Assembly (NCBI RefSeq): GCF_000512355.1
Contig: NZ_CP004006.1
Location: 2,252,501 to 2,316,500, forward strand
DNA length: 64,000 nt
Source: Legionella oakridgensis ATCC 33761 = DSM 21215
Lineage (GTDB): Bacteria; Pseudomonadota; Gammaproteobacteria; Legionellales; Legionellaceae
Reading direction: 5' to 3'
Part shown: in pieces, positions 1 through 9,360 of the stretch
Position numbering within the stretch: position 1 is the first letter of the stretch
Layout: every line of letters starts with the position of its first letter
Position numbers and translations under genes: made by a program
The notes under the pieces: model-generated
Databases searched by the model: none
The model's input: only the letters and a program-made list of their open reading frames with translations
Told to the model about the DNA's origin: nothing

Positions 1-612
1 AAAGCCCATCAAGCCATACGCCATAAGAATAAAGCAGGGGATTATAATTATTTCACACCGCAGGGCATCAGCTTAAGAAAAGCTTTTACGCGTTACCCAT
101 TAATATTCAGCCACATTAGTTCAACCTTCAGCTTAGCTCGAATGCATCCTATTTTACATTACAAAAGACCTCATAAAGGAGTTGATTTAGCCGCTCCCAT
201 TGGCACACCAATCCGTGCTGTGGGAGATGGGAAAATAGAAACCATTGGCCGTCATAGCGGTTATGGCAATATGATTAAAATCGTACACGACAAAAAACAC
301 AGCACGGTATATGCTCATATGCTTAAATTTCAAAAAGGACTGTCCAGAGGGGATCGAGTTAAACGCGGACAAATCATAGGATATGTTGGACAAACCGGAT
401 TAGCCAGTGGACCGCATTGTCATTATGAATTTCATATTAATAGACAACCTAAAAATCCTATGACGGTCGACCTGCCACGCGCAGCATCTGTTTCATCAAG
501 AGAGATGGCTTCGTTTAGCGCGAATGCCTCCACGCTTCTCGCGCAAATGAAGCTCTTTGAAGAAGCGCAGCTTGCAACTTCTGGCAAAAAGGCAACCAAG
601 AAGGTTGCTTAG
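1..612 (+). CDS. M23 family peptidoglycan endopeptidase, 5' partial
   Basis: The reading frame is open to the left edge, so this is the C-terminal part of a longer protein; an internal ATG at 142 is not the real start because the upstream codons already encode conserved family sequence (YFTPQGISLRKAF, then YPLIFSHISS). The visible part is a LytM/peptidase M23 domain: the zinc-binding HxxxD motif appears as RPHKGVDLAAPIGTPI and the HxH motif as GPHCHYEFHI. Such enzymes are periplasmic DD- or LD-endopeptidases (MepM-like) that cleave peptidoglycan cross-links during growth. The domain is followed by about 45 less conserved residues ending KKATKKVA. A convergent SpmB-like gene ends 11 bp downstream. 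The domain assignment is firm; the exact bond cleaved is inferred. Confidence 0.9.
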   Translation, partial: KAHQAIRHKNKAGDYNYFTPQGISLRKAFTRYPLIFSHISSTFSLARMHPILHYKRPHKGVDLAAPIGTPIRAVGDGKIETIGRHSGYGNMIKIVHDKKHSTVYAHMLKFQKGLSRGDRVKRGQIIGYVGQTGLASGPHCHYEFHINRQPKNPMTVDLPRAASVSSREMASFSANASTLLAQMKLFEEAQLATSGKKATKKVA

Positions 613-622
613 CGTTTAAAGC

Positions 623-1156
623 TTAGGCAAACAGATAACGACAAACAATCACCGTTGCAATAATTCCGGCAAGATCCGCCAACAATCCGGCAGGAATTGC
701 ATGACGGGTACGGCGAATTCCGACTGCTCCAAAATAAACGGCAATCACATAAAAGGTGGTTTCTGTACTACCCATCATGGTTGCGGCCGCTTTAGCAATA
801 AATGAATTCCCTCCATGTTCATGGATTAATTCAGCCATCACACCAGTGGCTGCACTACCTGAGAAAGGACGAATTAAAGCAAGAGGCAATAATTCAGCCG
901 GCATGCCAATCGTAGTCAATAATGGGGCCAGCAAAGAATATAACAGTTCAAAAAAACCCGATGCACGTAGCATTGCAATAGCGACCATCATGGCAATTAA
1001 ATAGGGGATAATACTGACGCTGGTTTCAAATCCTTGTTTTGCGCCATTAATAAATGCGTCAAAAACATTAATTTTTTTTATGGCACCATAAAGAGGAATA
1101 CCCACTATAAATGCCAGAAAAATCCAGTTAGATATTTGGGTGGCTAAGTCGCTCAT
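623..1156 (-). CDS. SpmB-like nucleoside-recognition (gate) domain membrane protein
   Basis: A 177-residue integral membrane protein with several hydrophobic segments. The central part (SIIPYLIAMMVAIAMLRASG, then ALIRPFSGSAATGVM) carries the signature of the Gate/nucleoside-recognition family that includes Bacillus spore maturation protein B. It overlaps the SpmA-like gene by four bases (ATGA), so the two are co-translated, the usual arrangement for spmA-spmB pairs in non-sporulating Gram-negatives. The substrate in such bacteria is not known; the Bacillus name does not imply sporulation here. Family assignment is strong, function open. Confidence 0.85.
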   Translation of the reverse strand: MSDLATQISNWIFLAFIVGIPLYGAIKKINVFDAFINGAKQGFETSVSIIPYLIAMMVAIAMLRASGFFELLYSLLAPLLTTIGMPAELLPLALIRPFSGSAATGVMAELIHEHGGNSFIAKAAATMMGSTETTFYVIAVYFGAVGIRRTRHAIPAGLLADLAGIIATVIVCRYLFA

Positions 1157-1758
1157 TCATTACCATTTGCTTTTATTTGATAACAAGGCAGCTTCGCTAG
1201 CTGTTTTACTGCGATGATACCCACTGTTGTTGAAACCGTCGTCGCTATCAATGAACTAAAAATAACATTACTGGGTTGCAAGTTACCGTTTGCCGCAAGA
1301 AATGCAATGGCCGTCGCTGGAATCAATTGCACGCTTGACGTATTAATAGCCAAAAAGGTGCACATAGAATTGCTGGCTGTATGCACATGGGTATTCAAAC
1401 GTTGTAACTCCTTCATGGCCTGAAGTCCAAATGGTGTAGCGGCATTAGCAAGCCCCAGCATATTTGCTGCAATATTGAGCAGCATTGCTCCCATGGCAGG
1501 ATGCTCCGCGGGAACATCCGGGAATAATCGCCGAAAAATTGGTCTTACAACACGGGCAAACACATTCACCAGCCCAGATTCTGAAGCGATACCCATGATA
1601 CCAAGCCATAAAGCCATGATCCCTGTCAAGCCAATGGCTACTTCAAAACCCAATTTGGCAGAATCCGTTACTGCGTGCACCACTTGATCAATTCTACCTT
1701 GAATAAGGCCAACGATAACAGCCAGAAAAATCATCCCTAGCCATATTGCATTCAACAT
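1153..1758 (-). CDS. SpmA-like nucleoside-recognition (gate) domain membrane protein
   Basis: A 201-residue multi-span membrane protein starting MLNAIWLGMIFLAVIVG. The stretch around VRPIFRRLFPDVPAEHPA followed by NIAANMLGLANAATPFGLQA is the recognisable SpmA signature. It is the upstream partner of the SpmB-like gene, overlapping it at ATGA, and is transcribed divergently from the DUF1460 gene that begins about 90 bp away. SpmA/SpmB are thought to form one transport or gate complex in the inner membrane; the transported molecule is unknown. Confidence 0.85.
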   Translation of the reverse strand: MLNAIWLGMIFLAVIVGLIQGRIDQVVHAVTDSAKLGFEVAIGLTGIMALWLGIMGIASESGLVNVFARVVRPIFRRLFPDVPAEHPAMGAMLLNIAANMLGLANAATPFGLQAMKELQRLNTHVHTASNSMCTFLAINTSSVQLIPATAIAFLAANGNLQPSNVIFSSLIATTVSTTVGIIAVKQLAKLPCYQIKANGNE

Positions 1759-1847
1759 GTTATCCCCTCCATGATGACTCGCCTACTTTACCCATCTTCA
1801 TTGAGAAGATAACATCATCGATTATTTTGATTTTTTTAGTTGGGGAC

Positions 1848-2839
1848 ATGATGAATACTTCAACCACCTTAAAATTGCTGCTTACGGGCATGATATTATT
1901 CTCATTACCACTGTGGGCAAATCCAACAAACTCCACCCCAAAACGGATCAAATAATTGACCAACTATACCATAGCCTAAATCAGATGCCGATATCCGATA
2001 TGGCAACACGACTTGACGTCATCAGTGCAAAATTGCTTGGCAAACCCTATTTGCTTGGTGCTTTAGGGGAAGGAGATGAAGGTCGATACGATCAATATCC
2101 ACTCTATCGTATGGATGCTTTTGATTGTGAAACTTATGTGGATACCGTGCTTGCCATTGCTTTTGCTAATAATGTCTCTACGTTCAAACAATGCATCCGC
2201 AAAATCCGTTATCGTAATGGACAGGTATCCTTTATTGACCGCAATCATTTTGCAAGTCTTGACTGGAATCAAAATAATCAAAAACAAGGCTTCCTGAAAG
2301 ACATTACGACCACAATTAAGGATAAAAATAATCAACCCGTTGCCAAAATAGCCAATGCTTTAATCAACAAACCAGCCTGGTATCAACATTTTACTGATAA
2401 GAACATTCGCCTTAATAACACAAATGCATCAGAACAAACAAAGCGCTTGGATGAATTAAAAAATAAAGGCCGCAAATTAAAAGCCTTAAATGCCTCTATA
2501 CCATACCTTCCTTTGTCGGCTCTCTTTGATTCTTCAGGAAGAGCCAATGAATACCTATTTAAGCAAATACCCAACGGCGCAATTATTGAAATTGTCCGCC
2601 CAAATTGGGACTTGCGCAAACAAATTGGTACTTGTCTTAACGTTTCTCATCTTGGATTTGTTTTTTGGAAACATGGCACATTAATATTTCGCCAAGCCTC
2701 CTCCATTCATAACCATACGGTGGATGTTTCTTTAATTGACTATTTGCGTGACGCCAGAAAAAGCCCAACCATTGATGGAATTAATGTGCAGGTGGTATTG
2801 CCTACTCAACCTCTATCCATCGGCTGCAACGCCACTTAA
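1848..2839 (+). CDS. DUF1460 family secreted amidase-like protein (reading frame broken near 1940)
   Basis: The mature part (from about 1945) matches DUF1460, an NlpC/P60-like cysteine peptidase or amidase family acting on peptidoglycan: FDCETYVDTVLAIA holds the probable catalytic Cys and NVSHLGFVFW the probable His. In its own frame this part can only start at a GTG at 1913 and has no signal sequence. A perfect signal peptide (MMNTSTTLKLLLTGMILFSL, then PLWA) begins at ATG 1848 behind a GGGGA ribosome site, but in another frame that stops at 1955. Adding one base in the CCCCAAAA run at 1936-1943 joins them smoothly as STPKTDQIID. I therefore annotate one gene with a -1 break, probably a sequencing undercall; a real inactivating mutation is possible. 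Confidence 0.8.
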
Positions 2840-2999
2840 TCGTGAACTTGCAGCGGGAAACTGCACTAGGAAAAAACAAGAGATTGTTACTATGAGAACC
2901 TGTTTTCAAAGTCATCAGGCTGAATTTTAAAGGACAGGAACGCAGAAAATCGAGGCTTTTAGCCCCGTGGTTAGACTATGAAGACAGATTTTGAAACTT

Positions 3000-4889
3000 C
3001 TAAATCATATAATAGGTACCCAATGCAATCGTTCGGTTGTATGGTAACTGATAAAATTCAATATTTAAATTAGCAGAATAATTCCTTACCAAAAAAGCAA
3101 ATAATTTTTCCTGCCAATAAAACCAAAGGGTGTGTTGCTTCTTACTGGCAACTACATTAGGAATTTCAATCATATAAGTCGCTGTTTCAATATTGACTTG
3201 AAAAGGAAGAATTTGCCGATCATTGGCAATGTAAAGTGCTTGCGGAATGGAAACGGTATCCATAAACCCATAATGCAATGTTAACTCACAGATATTTTCC
3301 TTCAGACAGGAGACTTCGAAACGATCCGGCGACGCAACATAAGGCGTATCCTCGACGATGTAATTGATGATTAAAATATGCTCCGGCAACGCCCGGTTTA
3401 ATTTTAAAAAATGAAGAAAACTTCCACCGCTTTTATCGTAGATGTCTGTGATGAAGATTGCCGTGGTTTCCGGCAATCGATTCAGACTTTTATAATCAAA
3501 TTGCTTCAATATTTTTGATAATTCCTCCTTTTTCATATAATACGCCTTATATAAATACTGCCGACCTTGATGCCAAGTATACATAATAAAAGCACATGCA
3601 AGCGCAAATATAATAGGCACCCATCCCCCAGTTATGATTTTTTGAATATTAGCTCCTAAAAATGCAACATCGATGGCGCCCGAGAAAGAAAATAAAGCAA
3701 TGAGTATCACAGGATTCCAACGCCATTTCTTAATGGCCAAATAAACAATCAATACGCTGGTCAAGATCATCACCAAGTTCACTGCGATTCCATACGCATG
3801 AGCCAATGCATTTGAATTTTTAAAAGTAACAATTAGGAGTAAGGTTCCTATGGCAAGAACAAGATTCATTTGAGGAATGTAAATTTGACCTTTTTTGGAT
3901 TTGGAGGTCTGTACGATCGGCAAATGCGGATACAAGCCTAACAATACCGCCTGTTTAGTCAATGAAAAAGTAGCTGAAATTACGGCTTGCGATGCAATAA
4001 TGGTTGCCAACGTTGCAATGATTAACAAAGGAAATAAAAACCATTTTGGAGCAAGCAGATAAAATGGATTTGCAATGGCTTCCGGGTGATTTAACAAATA
4101 AGCGCCCTGGCCAAAATAATTCAATAATAAGCCCGGCAAAGCCACCAAAAACCAGCTAATGCGGATGGGTTTTTTGCCAAAATGCCCCAAGTCGGCATAC
4201 AACGCTTCACCGCCCGTGACAACCAAAAATATACCGCCTAATAAAGCATAGCCCTTCCAGCCATTGATTTTAAAAAAATCGTATGCATAGATTGGATTGA
4301 TGGCTTTAAGCACCACTGGGTTATGAATAATCTGCACGGCTCCCAGTATGGCCAAAATCACAAACCAGATAAAAATGATTGGGCCAAAAACAAAGCCAAT
4401 TTTTGCCGTACCGTAAGATTGTACAGAAAATAATCCAATCAAGATAATGCTCGTCAATGGCAAAACCCAATGCGACAATTCCGGCACAATAACATGAAAC
4501 CCCTCTATGGCACTGATGACTGAGATTGCCGGAGTTAACATGCCATCTCCCAGCATCAAGCCTGCCCCAAAAATGCCTAAAATAAAAAATATTTGTGTTT
4601 TATCGCCAATAAAACGTTTTAACAGGGCTAAAAGGGCAAGGATTCCACCTTCACCATTGTTATCGGCACGGAATAAAATCACCAGATATTTAAAAGAAAT
4701 AACTAAAATAAGGGACCAGAAAATAAGCGACAGGACTCCGAGAACATCCGCCAAATTGATAGGAAGCCCATCAAGCGATTCCCGCATGGCATACAGAGGG
4801 CTTGTGCCTATATCACCATAAACAACCCCAAGTGCTGCCAAAGACAATGAGAATAATGTTGGATTGTCAAGCGTCGTTTTATCAGTCAC
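3000..4889 (-). CDS. kup: Kup-family potassium uptake permease
   Basis: A 629-residue inner-membrane K+ transporter of the KUP/HAK family. The family hallmark GDIGTSPLYAMRESL lies at residues 25-39, followed by GEGGILALLALLKRF and LMLGDGMLTPAISVISAIEG. About twelve membrane segments occupy the first 430 residues; the remainder is the cytoplasmic tail. The length equals that of typical Kup proteins (about 620-630 residues). It takes up K+ with protons. No operon partner: the preceding gene is convergent and the next is divergent across a 289-bp spacer in which I see no clear promoter or structure. Confidence 0.95.
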   Translation of the reverse strand: MTDKTTLDNPTLFSLSLAALGVVYGDIGTSPLYAMRESLDGLPINLADVLGVLSLIFWSLILVISFKYLVILFRADNNGEGGILALLALLKRFIGDKTQIFFILGIFGAGLMLGDGMLTPAISVISAIEGFHVIVPELSHWVLPLTSIILIGLFSVQSYGTAKIGFVFGPIIFIWFVILAILGAVQIIHNPVVLKAINPIYAYDFFKINGWKGYALLGGIFLVVTGGEALYADLGHFGKKPIRISWFLVALPGLLLNYFGQGAYLLNHPEAIANPFYLLAPKWFLFPLLIIATLATIIASQAVISATFSLTKQAVLLGLYPHLPIVQTSKSKKGQIYIPQMNLVLAIGTLLLIVTFKNSNALAHAYGIAVNLVMILTSVLIVYLAIKKWRWNPVILIALFSFSGAIDVAFLGANIQKIITGGWVPIIFALACAFIMYTWHQGRQYLYKAYYMKKEELSKILKQFDYKSLNRLPETTAIFITDIYDKSGGSFLHFLKLNRALPEHILIINYIVEDTPYVASPDRFEVSCLKENICELTLHYGFMDTVSIPQALYIANDRQILPFQVNIETATYMIEIPNVVASKKQHTLWFYWQEKLFAFLVRNYSANLNIEFYQLPYNRTIALGTYYMI

Positions 4890-5178
4890 CGTTAAAAATC
4901 CTTATTAATTAATTTTTGTTCGCTTTCATACCACCCACATACATACAGAGCTACGGAAATAATTCACTACGATTAGCTATAAACTATCATTTTCTATCCT
5001 GCCAATACATAGCACCTATAAAAGATTATCTTACCCCCAATGATTGGGCATGCTATTAATTTATAATCTTGCAAGACAACCTTGTAAATTATTATTTAAT
5101 CAGGAAAACTTAAGTGCTGATTGCGAAATCATAAGGGATGCTTAATAATGGAAACATTAAATTGCTACAGGAGTAAAA

Positions 5179-5880
5179 ATGTCGGTTGGGATATCTACTG
5201 GGCGCATGGCGTGGGTCGGGTTGTTTGCTTTGACATTAACCAGCTGTTTTCATCCTCCTTATAATAATTTTCAAGAAGATAAACGCACCCTGAGATATTC
5301 GACCTTTGGCGGCGGTTTTGGTGCAATGGTAGGCGCTATTGCGGGCGGGGTTGCAGGAAGCGTAGCAGCCGGGGCGGTAGTTGGCGGGGTAAGTGGTTCC
5401 TTTATTGGCTATCAAAAAAACTTAAGGCCTGCCATTATTAAAGAACTACAAAAACAAGACATTCAATATGTACAATATGGGGATACCATTACCTTAATTG
5501 TACCAACCGATAATTATTATTTGTTTAATAGCCCAGTTCTCAATGAATTAAGCTATCCAGGACTGATGAATATCGTTCGTCTTCTTAAATTTTATCCATG
5601 TACTCCTGTGTATGTTGCGGCATTCACCGATAACGTTGGCTCGCGTCGTCATAAAAAAATGCTGTCGCAGGCTCAAGCCGAAACGATGTTAACTTTCCTA
5701 TGGGCGCATAATATCGATGCGCATCGACTCCGTGCAGAAGGCTATAGTGATAAGCATCCAATAGGCGACAATCGATGGATTCATGGCAGCGCTTATAATC
5801 GCCGCATTGAAATACAATGGCTAAATACCCCAGGTCAACCTTCAACACCACCCATGGCTTATCTAGGCATGACCAAGTAA
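5179..5880 (+). CDS. OmpA-like (C-OmpA) lipoprotein with glycine zipper
   Basis: A 233-residue envelope protein. The N-terminus has a signal segment ending in a lipobox (LTLTSC, Cys at about residue 23). A glycine-rich zipper (FGGGFGAMVGAIAGGVAGSV) follows at about residues 48-75. The C-terminal half is an OmpA-like peptidoglycan-binding domain: VAAFTDNVGSRRHKKMLSQA and YNRRIEIQW hold the conserved Asp and Arg that bind diaminopimelate. The start is supported by AGGAG six bases upstream. Legionella carries several such proteins (the CmpA-type C-OmpA family and the Dot/Icm component IcmN); this resembles the former more because of the glycine zipper, but I do not assign a symbol. Probably an outer-membrane lipoprotein tethered to peptidoglycan. 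Confidence 0.85.
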   Translation: MSVGISTGRMAWVGLFALTLTSCFHPPYNNFQEDKRTLRYSTFGGGFGAMVGAIAGGVAGSVAAGAVVGGVSGSFIGYQKNLRPAIIKELQKQDIQYVQYGDTITLIVPTDNYYLFNSPVLNELSYPGLMNIVRLLKFYPCTPVYVAAFTDNVGSRRHKKMLSQAQAETMLTFLWAHNIDAHRLRAEGYSDKHPIGDNRWIHGSAYNRRIEIQWLNTPGQPSTPPMAYLGMTK

Positions 5881-6024
5881 AGCCAATGAGGATGGTTGCT
5901 TTCCTGAAAAAAAGCAAAGCTTGAAGGTTTGATGTTTACAATCCCTGTATTTAATGCAACAAGTATTGCAAACTGGTGCAGCTATTAATCATTAGCTATG
6001 ATGAGAATGATAGGAATTACGACG

Positions 6025-6729
6025 ATGCAACCCTTAAAATTATTTAATTTAAGAGTGACTCTATTTTTATTATCCAGCTTCACAAGCCTAAGTTTTGCTG
6101 CTACCAATTGGGCACCTTATATTAACATCGACGCCGGCATTGCTTCCGAAAAAATCAGCGATGTCACGTTTCAAAATCCCCGAGCTCCGCAATTGGCTCA
6201 ACAAAGTAATTACTCTGCAATTGCCGCAGGTTCAATCGCTTTAGGCAGCAGTGTCTTACCGATGCAATTACCTGTACGCCTAGAACTTAGAGGGCTCTTT
6301 CAGGGTCAAAGTGGCTTTAATCGGGAATATTATTTCCCTTCACTCGCTGTGATAGGCATACAAAAGTTACGTATTCAATCCAACGCATTGCTTGTACAAG
6401 GATATTATGACATTCCCTTGCAAAGCGTTACTCCCTTTATTACCTTGGGAGTTGGCGCAGTCTGGAATAAAACCACCGCCACTCAATATGCTCCGGAAAT
6501 ACCTGGATGGACATACAATTTTGTTGGCACAACCACATCCAATCTTGCCTGGGCAGGCGGCGTAGGCTTATCAAAATCACTCACGGATAAGTTATCCTTA
6601 ACCACCAATCTGCAATATGTTTCTTTAGGAAAATTTGATACAGGCGTATTACCCAAAACAGGAGATGAACATATTTTCGGTAAAGTTCGTGCTATCGAAC
6701 TACTGGTGGGAGTACGATATCTCCTATAG
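6025..6729 (+). CDS. Outer-membrane beta-barrel protein
   Basis: About 234 residues. I choose ATG 6025 because AGGAAT lies upstream and it yields a clean signal peptide (MQPLKLFNLRVTLFLLSSFT, cleaved after SFA). Upstream in-frame ATGs from 5998 lack a ribosome site. The mature chain alternates hydrophobic and polar residues, with repeated aromatic-ended strands, and finishes with a barrel-closing strand (AIELLVGVRYLL) whose terminal position suits outer-membrane insertion. It looks like an OmpW/opacity-type eight-stranded barrel. No specific family motif allows a substrate to be named. It stands alone between an OmpA-like lipoprotein and an amino acid carrier. Confidence 0.7.
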   Translation: MQPLKLFNLRVTLFLLSSFTSLSFAATNWAPYINIDAGIASEKISDVTFQNPRAPQLAQQSNYSAIAAGSIALGSSVLPMQLPVRLELRGLFQGQSGFNREYYFPSLAVIGIQKLRIQSNALLVQGYYDIPLQSVTPFITLGVGAVWNKTTATQYAPEIPGWTYNFVGTTTSNLAWAGGVGLSKSLTDKLSLTTNLQYVSLGKFDTGVLPKTGDEHIFGKVRAIELLVGVRYLL

Positions 6730-6873
6730 GAACGCCCATTTCCACGCAAGCGAGAATAATGGCAAAAATTATAACCACATAGCATGTTCTTTCCTGATGG
6801 GCTAAACCCGCGAAATTGTTCACATTCAGATGTTCTGATATGATGAACAATCCGTTATCGACTCAATCCATTC

Positions 6874-8049
6874 ATGCGTTCTAGATTTGTTGGTGGAATT
6901 CTTCTTATCGTTGGTACCTCCATAGGCGGTGGTATGCTTGCCTTGCCCGTTGCCAATGCAGCAACAGGTTTTTGGCAATCTTCGCTTTTCTTGCTGTTGT
7001 GCTGGATAATCATGACACTAGGTGCTTTTTTCATTTTGGAAGTTAATCTGTATCTTCCTCCAGGTAAAAACATGGTTTCAATGGCAGCAGCAACCCTTGG
7101 CAAGCCAGGATTACTTGTCGCCTGGCTGAGTTATCTTTTTTTGCTCTATACTTTGCTTTCTGCTTATATTTCAGGAGGAGCAGATGTACTGGGCGGATTA
7201 CTGCGGCTAATCAGCGTTCATGCCAGTGAATGGCAGCTATCCATTGTATTTACAGTGCTTTTTGGTGTTATCGTGTATGGCGGGATTCGTCAGGTTGATT
7301 TGCTCAATCGTGTCCTCATGTTTGCCAAGCTAGGAGCTTATTTCATTCTCATCGTTCTAATCTCGCCTTATACGAACGTGCATCATTTTCAAGATGGAAA
7401 TGTCCAGTACATCACAGGAACCATCATGATTCTAATTACATCCTATGGCTTTGCCATCATTGTTCCCAATCTTCGTGAATATTTTAATGACAATGTTCAC
7501 TCTTTAAAAAGAGTGGTTTTGATTGGCTCTCTTATTCCATTGCTTTGTTATATCGCTTGGGATGCCGTTATTATGGGCACTCTTCCCGCCAATGGAGATG
7601 ACGGTTTAATATCATTGATGCACGATGAACATACGACCAGCTCACTGGCAATCATGCTTTCCAATGCAGTAAATAACAGCACCATCAGTTCTTTATTTAA
7701 TTTTTTCACCTCCATTTGTATGTTGACTGCCTTTCTGGGAGTCTCCTTATGTCTTATCAGTTTTTTGGGAGACGGTCTTAACCTTTCTGCAAAAGGAAAA
7801 GAAGGGTTAGGCTTGTTTTTATTAACCTTTCTGCCGCCATTGATTTTGGTTATTTATTACCCAGGCGCCTACATTCACGCTTTAAATTATGCGGGATTTT
7901 TCTGCGTAATACTCTTATTACTACTGCCTGCATTAATGTCTTATTTCGGCAGAAAGCATTTTTCTCCAGCCTTCATTGTCCCGGGTGGACGAGCGAGTCA
8001 AATGCTGGTGATTATCAGTTCTCTGCTTCTACTTTTTTTAGCAATATAG
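6874..8049 (+). CDS. TyrP/Mtr-like aromatic amino acid permease (copy 1)
   Basis: A 391-residue inner-membrane carrier of the hydroxy/aromatic amino acid permease (HAAAP) family. The N-terminal motif VGTSIGGGMLALPVANAATG is diagnostic, followed by about eleven hydrophobic segments; FGFAIIVPNLREYF-type sequence (YGFAIIVPNLREYF at about residue 189) and FFTSICMLTAFLGVSL are also typical. The family imports tyrosine or tryptophan with protons. A closely related copy follows 111 bp downstream, clearly a tandem duplication. Tyrosine versus tryptophan preference cannot be read from sequence. Confidence 0.9.
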   Translation: MRSRFVGGILLIVGTSIGGGMLALPVANAATGFWQSSLFLLLCWIIMTLGAFFILEVNLYLPPGKNMVSMAAATLGKPGLLVAWLSYLFLLYTLLSAYISGGADVLGGLLRLISVHASEWQLSIVFTVLFGVIVYGGIRQVDLLNRVLMFAKLGAYFILIVLISPYTNVHHFQDGNVQYITGTIMILITSYGFAIIVPNLREYFNDNVHSLKRVVLIGSLIPLLCYIAWDAVIMGTLPANGDDGLISLMHDEHTTSSLAIMLSNAVNNSTISSLFNFFTSICMLTAFLGVSLCLISFLGDGLNLSAKGKEGLGLFLLTFLPPLILVIYYPGAYIHALNYAGFFCVILLLLLPALMSYFGRKHFSPAFIVPGGRASQMLVIISSLLLLFLAI

Positions 8050-8160
8050 AACAAGGTTCAGTACTTGCTTGTTGGTATTATCTGGAGTACGCTGCCAAGA
8101 TTCATATTGACAAAAAATGAAATTTAAATTAACATTTTGTTTTATTTTTAAACAATTGGA

Positions 8161-9360
8161 ATGTCTGTGCTCAACTCTAAGCTCATAGGTGGTATATTAC
8201 TCATTGTTGGAACCTCCATTGGTGGCGGAATGCTGGCACTTCCCGTTTCTACTGCCGCTGCAGGCATTAGCAATTCCATTTTCTTTTTAATTGCCTGTTG
8301 GCTCATTATGACCGCGGGTGCATTATTAATTCTTGAAGTTAATTTGCGCCTTCCAGCAGGCAGTAATATGGTGTCGATGGCACGCTCAACGCTCGGATTA
8401 CCAGGACAAGTCATCGCCTGGATAACGTATCTTTTCCTACTTTATACTTTACTTGCTGCCTACATTTCCGGAGGCAGCGATGTATTTAGCAGTCTTTTGC
8501 ACAAAATGCACATCGACTTGCCAAATTGGCTAACCGCCCTAAGCTTTACTCTACTCTTTAGTCTAGTTATTTACAGCGGCATCCGAGCAGTAGATTACGT
8601 TAATCGTGGCTTAATGTTTGGCAAATTAGGGATTTATTTATTGCTTGTATTGATTATTAGTCCACATATTGAGGTACCGACCTGGCGCGGCGGTTCACTG
8701 CCAGCCATCACAGGCAGTCTTATGATTTTAATCACCTCATTTGGCTTTGCTTCTATTGTTCCCAGCTTGCGCGAATATTTCAAAGACGATATTCCAGCGT
8801 TACGCAAAGTTATTGTATTTGGCTCGCTTATTCCATTGGTTTGTTACATCGTGTGGGAAGCAGTCATTATGGGAGTTGTGCATCGCGACGGTAGCAATGG
8901 CTTACTGGCACTTATGAATAGTGAGCATGCCACCAGCGGTTTAACAGAGGCCTTAAGTGACGCGGTACAAAGTCAATTAATTACTCGATTTTTCGAGTTT
9001 TTTACATCAATTTGCATGATTACTGCCTTTCTAGGTGTTTCTTTGGGTTTATTTGATTTTCTTGCAGATGGTTTAAAACTTAAAAAGGCAGGCAAACAAG
9101 GACAACTGACTTTGGCATTAACGTTTCTGCCTCCTTTAGTGATTGTCATGTTTAATCCAGGTATTTATCTAAAAGCACTAGGTTATGCAGGCATTTGCTG
9201 CGTCATCTTATTACTCCTGCTGCCATCAGTCATGGCTTGGCGAGGACGTAATGCATGTACCCAAGATTCCATGGTCATCGTACCAGGGGGACGATTTAGC
9301 CTGGCGCTCATTGGCTTCATTGCCACTATTTTATTATTTATAGCATGGCGTCTGGGTTAG
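8161..9360 (+). CDS. TyrP/Mtr-like aromatic amino acid permease (copy 2)
   Basis: A 399-residue paralogue of the preceding gene, colinear throughout: VGTSIGGGMLALPVSTAAAG at the N-terminus, FGFASIVPSLREYFKDDIPA in the middle, FFTSICMITAFLGVSLG later and a matching C-terminal IVPGGRFS. Both copies have intact frames, so both are probably functional and may differ in substrate or expression. The final 23 bases overlap the 3' end of the convergent unknown gene at 9338-10213. Either copy could also be called tyrP; I leave the symbol empty because two equal candidates exist. Confidence 0.9.
   Translation: MSVLNSKLIGGILLIVGTSIGGGMLALPVSTAAAGISNSIFFLIACWLIMTAGALLILEVNLRLPAGSNMVSMARSTLGLPGQVIAWITYLFLLYTLLAAYISGGSDVFSSLLHKMHIDLPNWLTALSFTLLFSLVIYSGIRAVDYVNRGLMFGKLGIYLLLVLIISPHIEVPTWRGGSLPAITGSLMILITSFGFASIVPSLREYFKDDIPALRKVIVFGSLIPLVCYIVWEAVIMGVVHRDGSNGLLALMNSEHATSGLTEALSDAVQSQLITRFFEFFTSICMITAFLGVSLGLFDFLADGLKLKKAGKQGQLTLALTFLPPLVIVMFNPGIYLKALGYAGICCVILLLLLPSVMAWRGRNACTQDSMVIVPGGRFSLALIGFIATILLFIAWRLG

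Noticed and set aside
4507-4821. A 104-codon open frame antisense to kup
   Set aside because: Opposite the conserved N-terminal region of Kup; composition (many Pro/Ser/Lys) is typical of antisense frames.
5179-5880. Assigning the OmpA-like lipoprotein as IcmN/DotK of the Dot/Icm system
   Set aside because: It carries a long glycine zipper and no icm genes are adjacent; general C-OmpA lipoprotein is safer.
5896-5917. Hairpin TTGCTTT/AAAGCAA after the OmpA-like gene as terminator
   Set aside because: Short AT-rich stem with no T run after it; could be chance.
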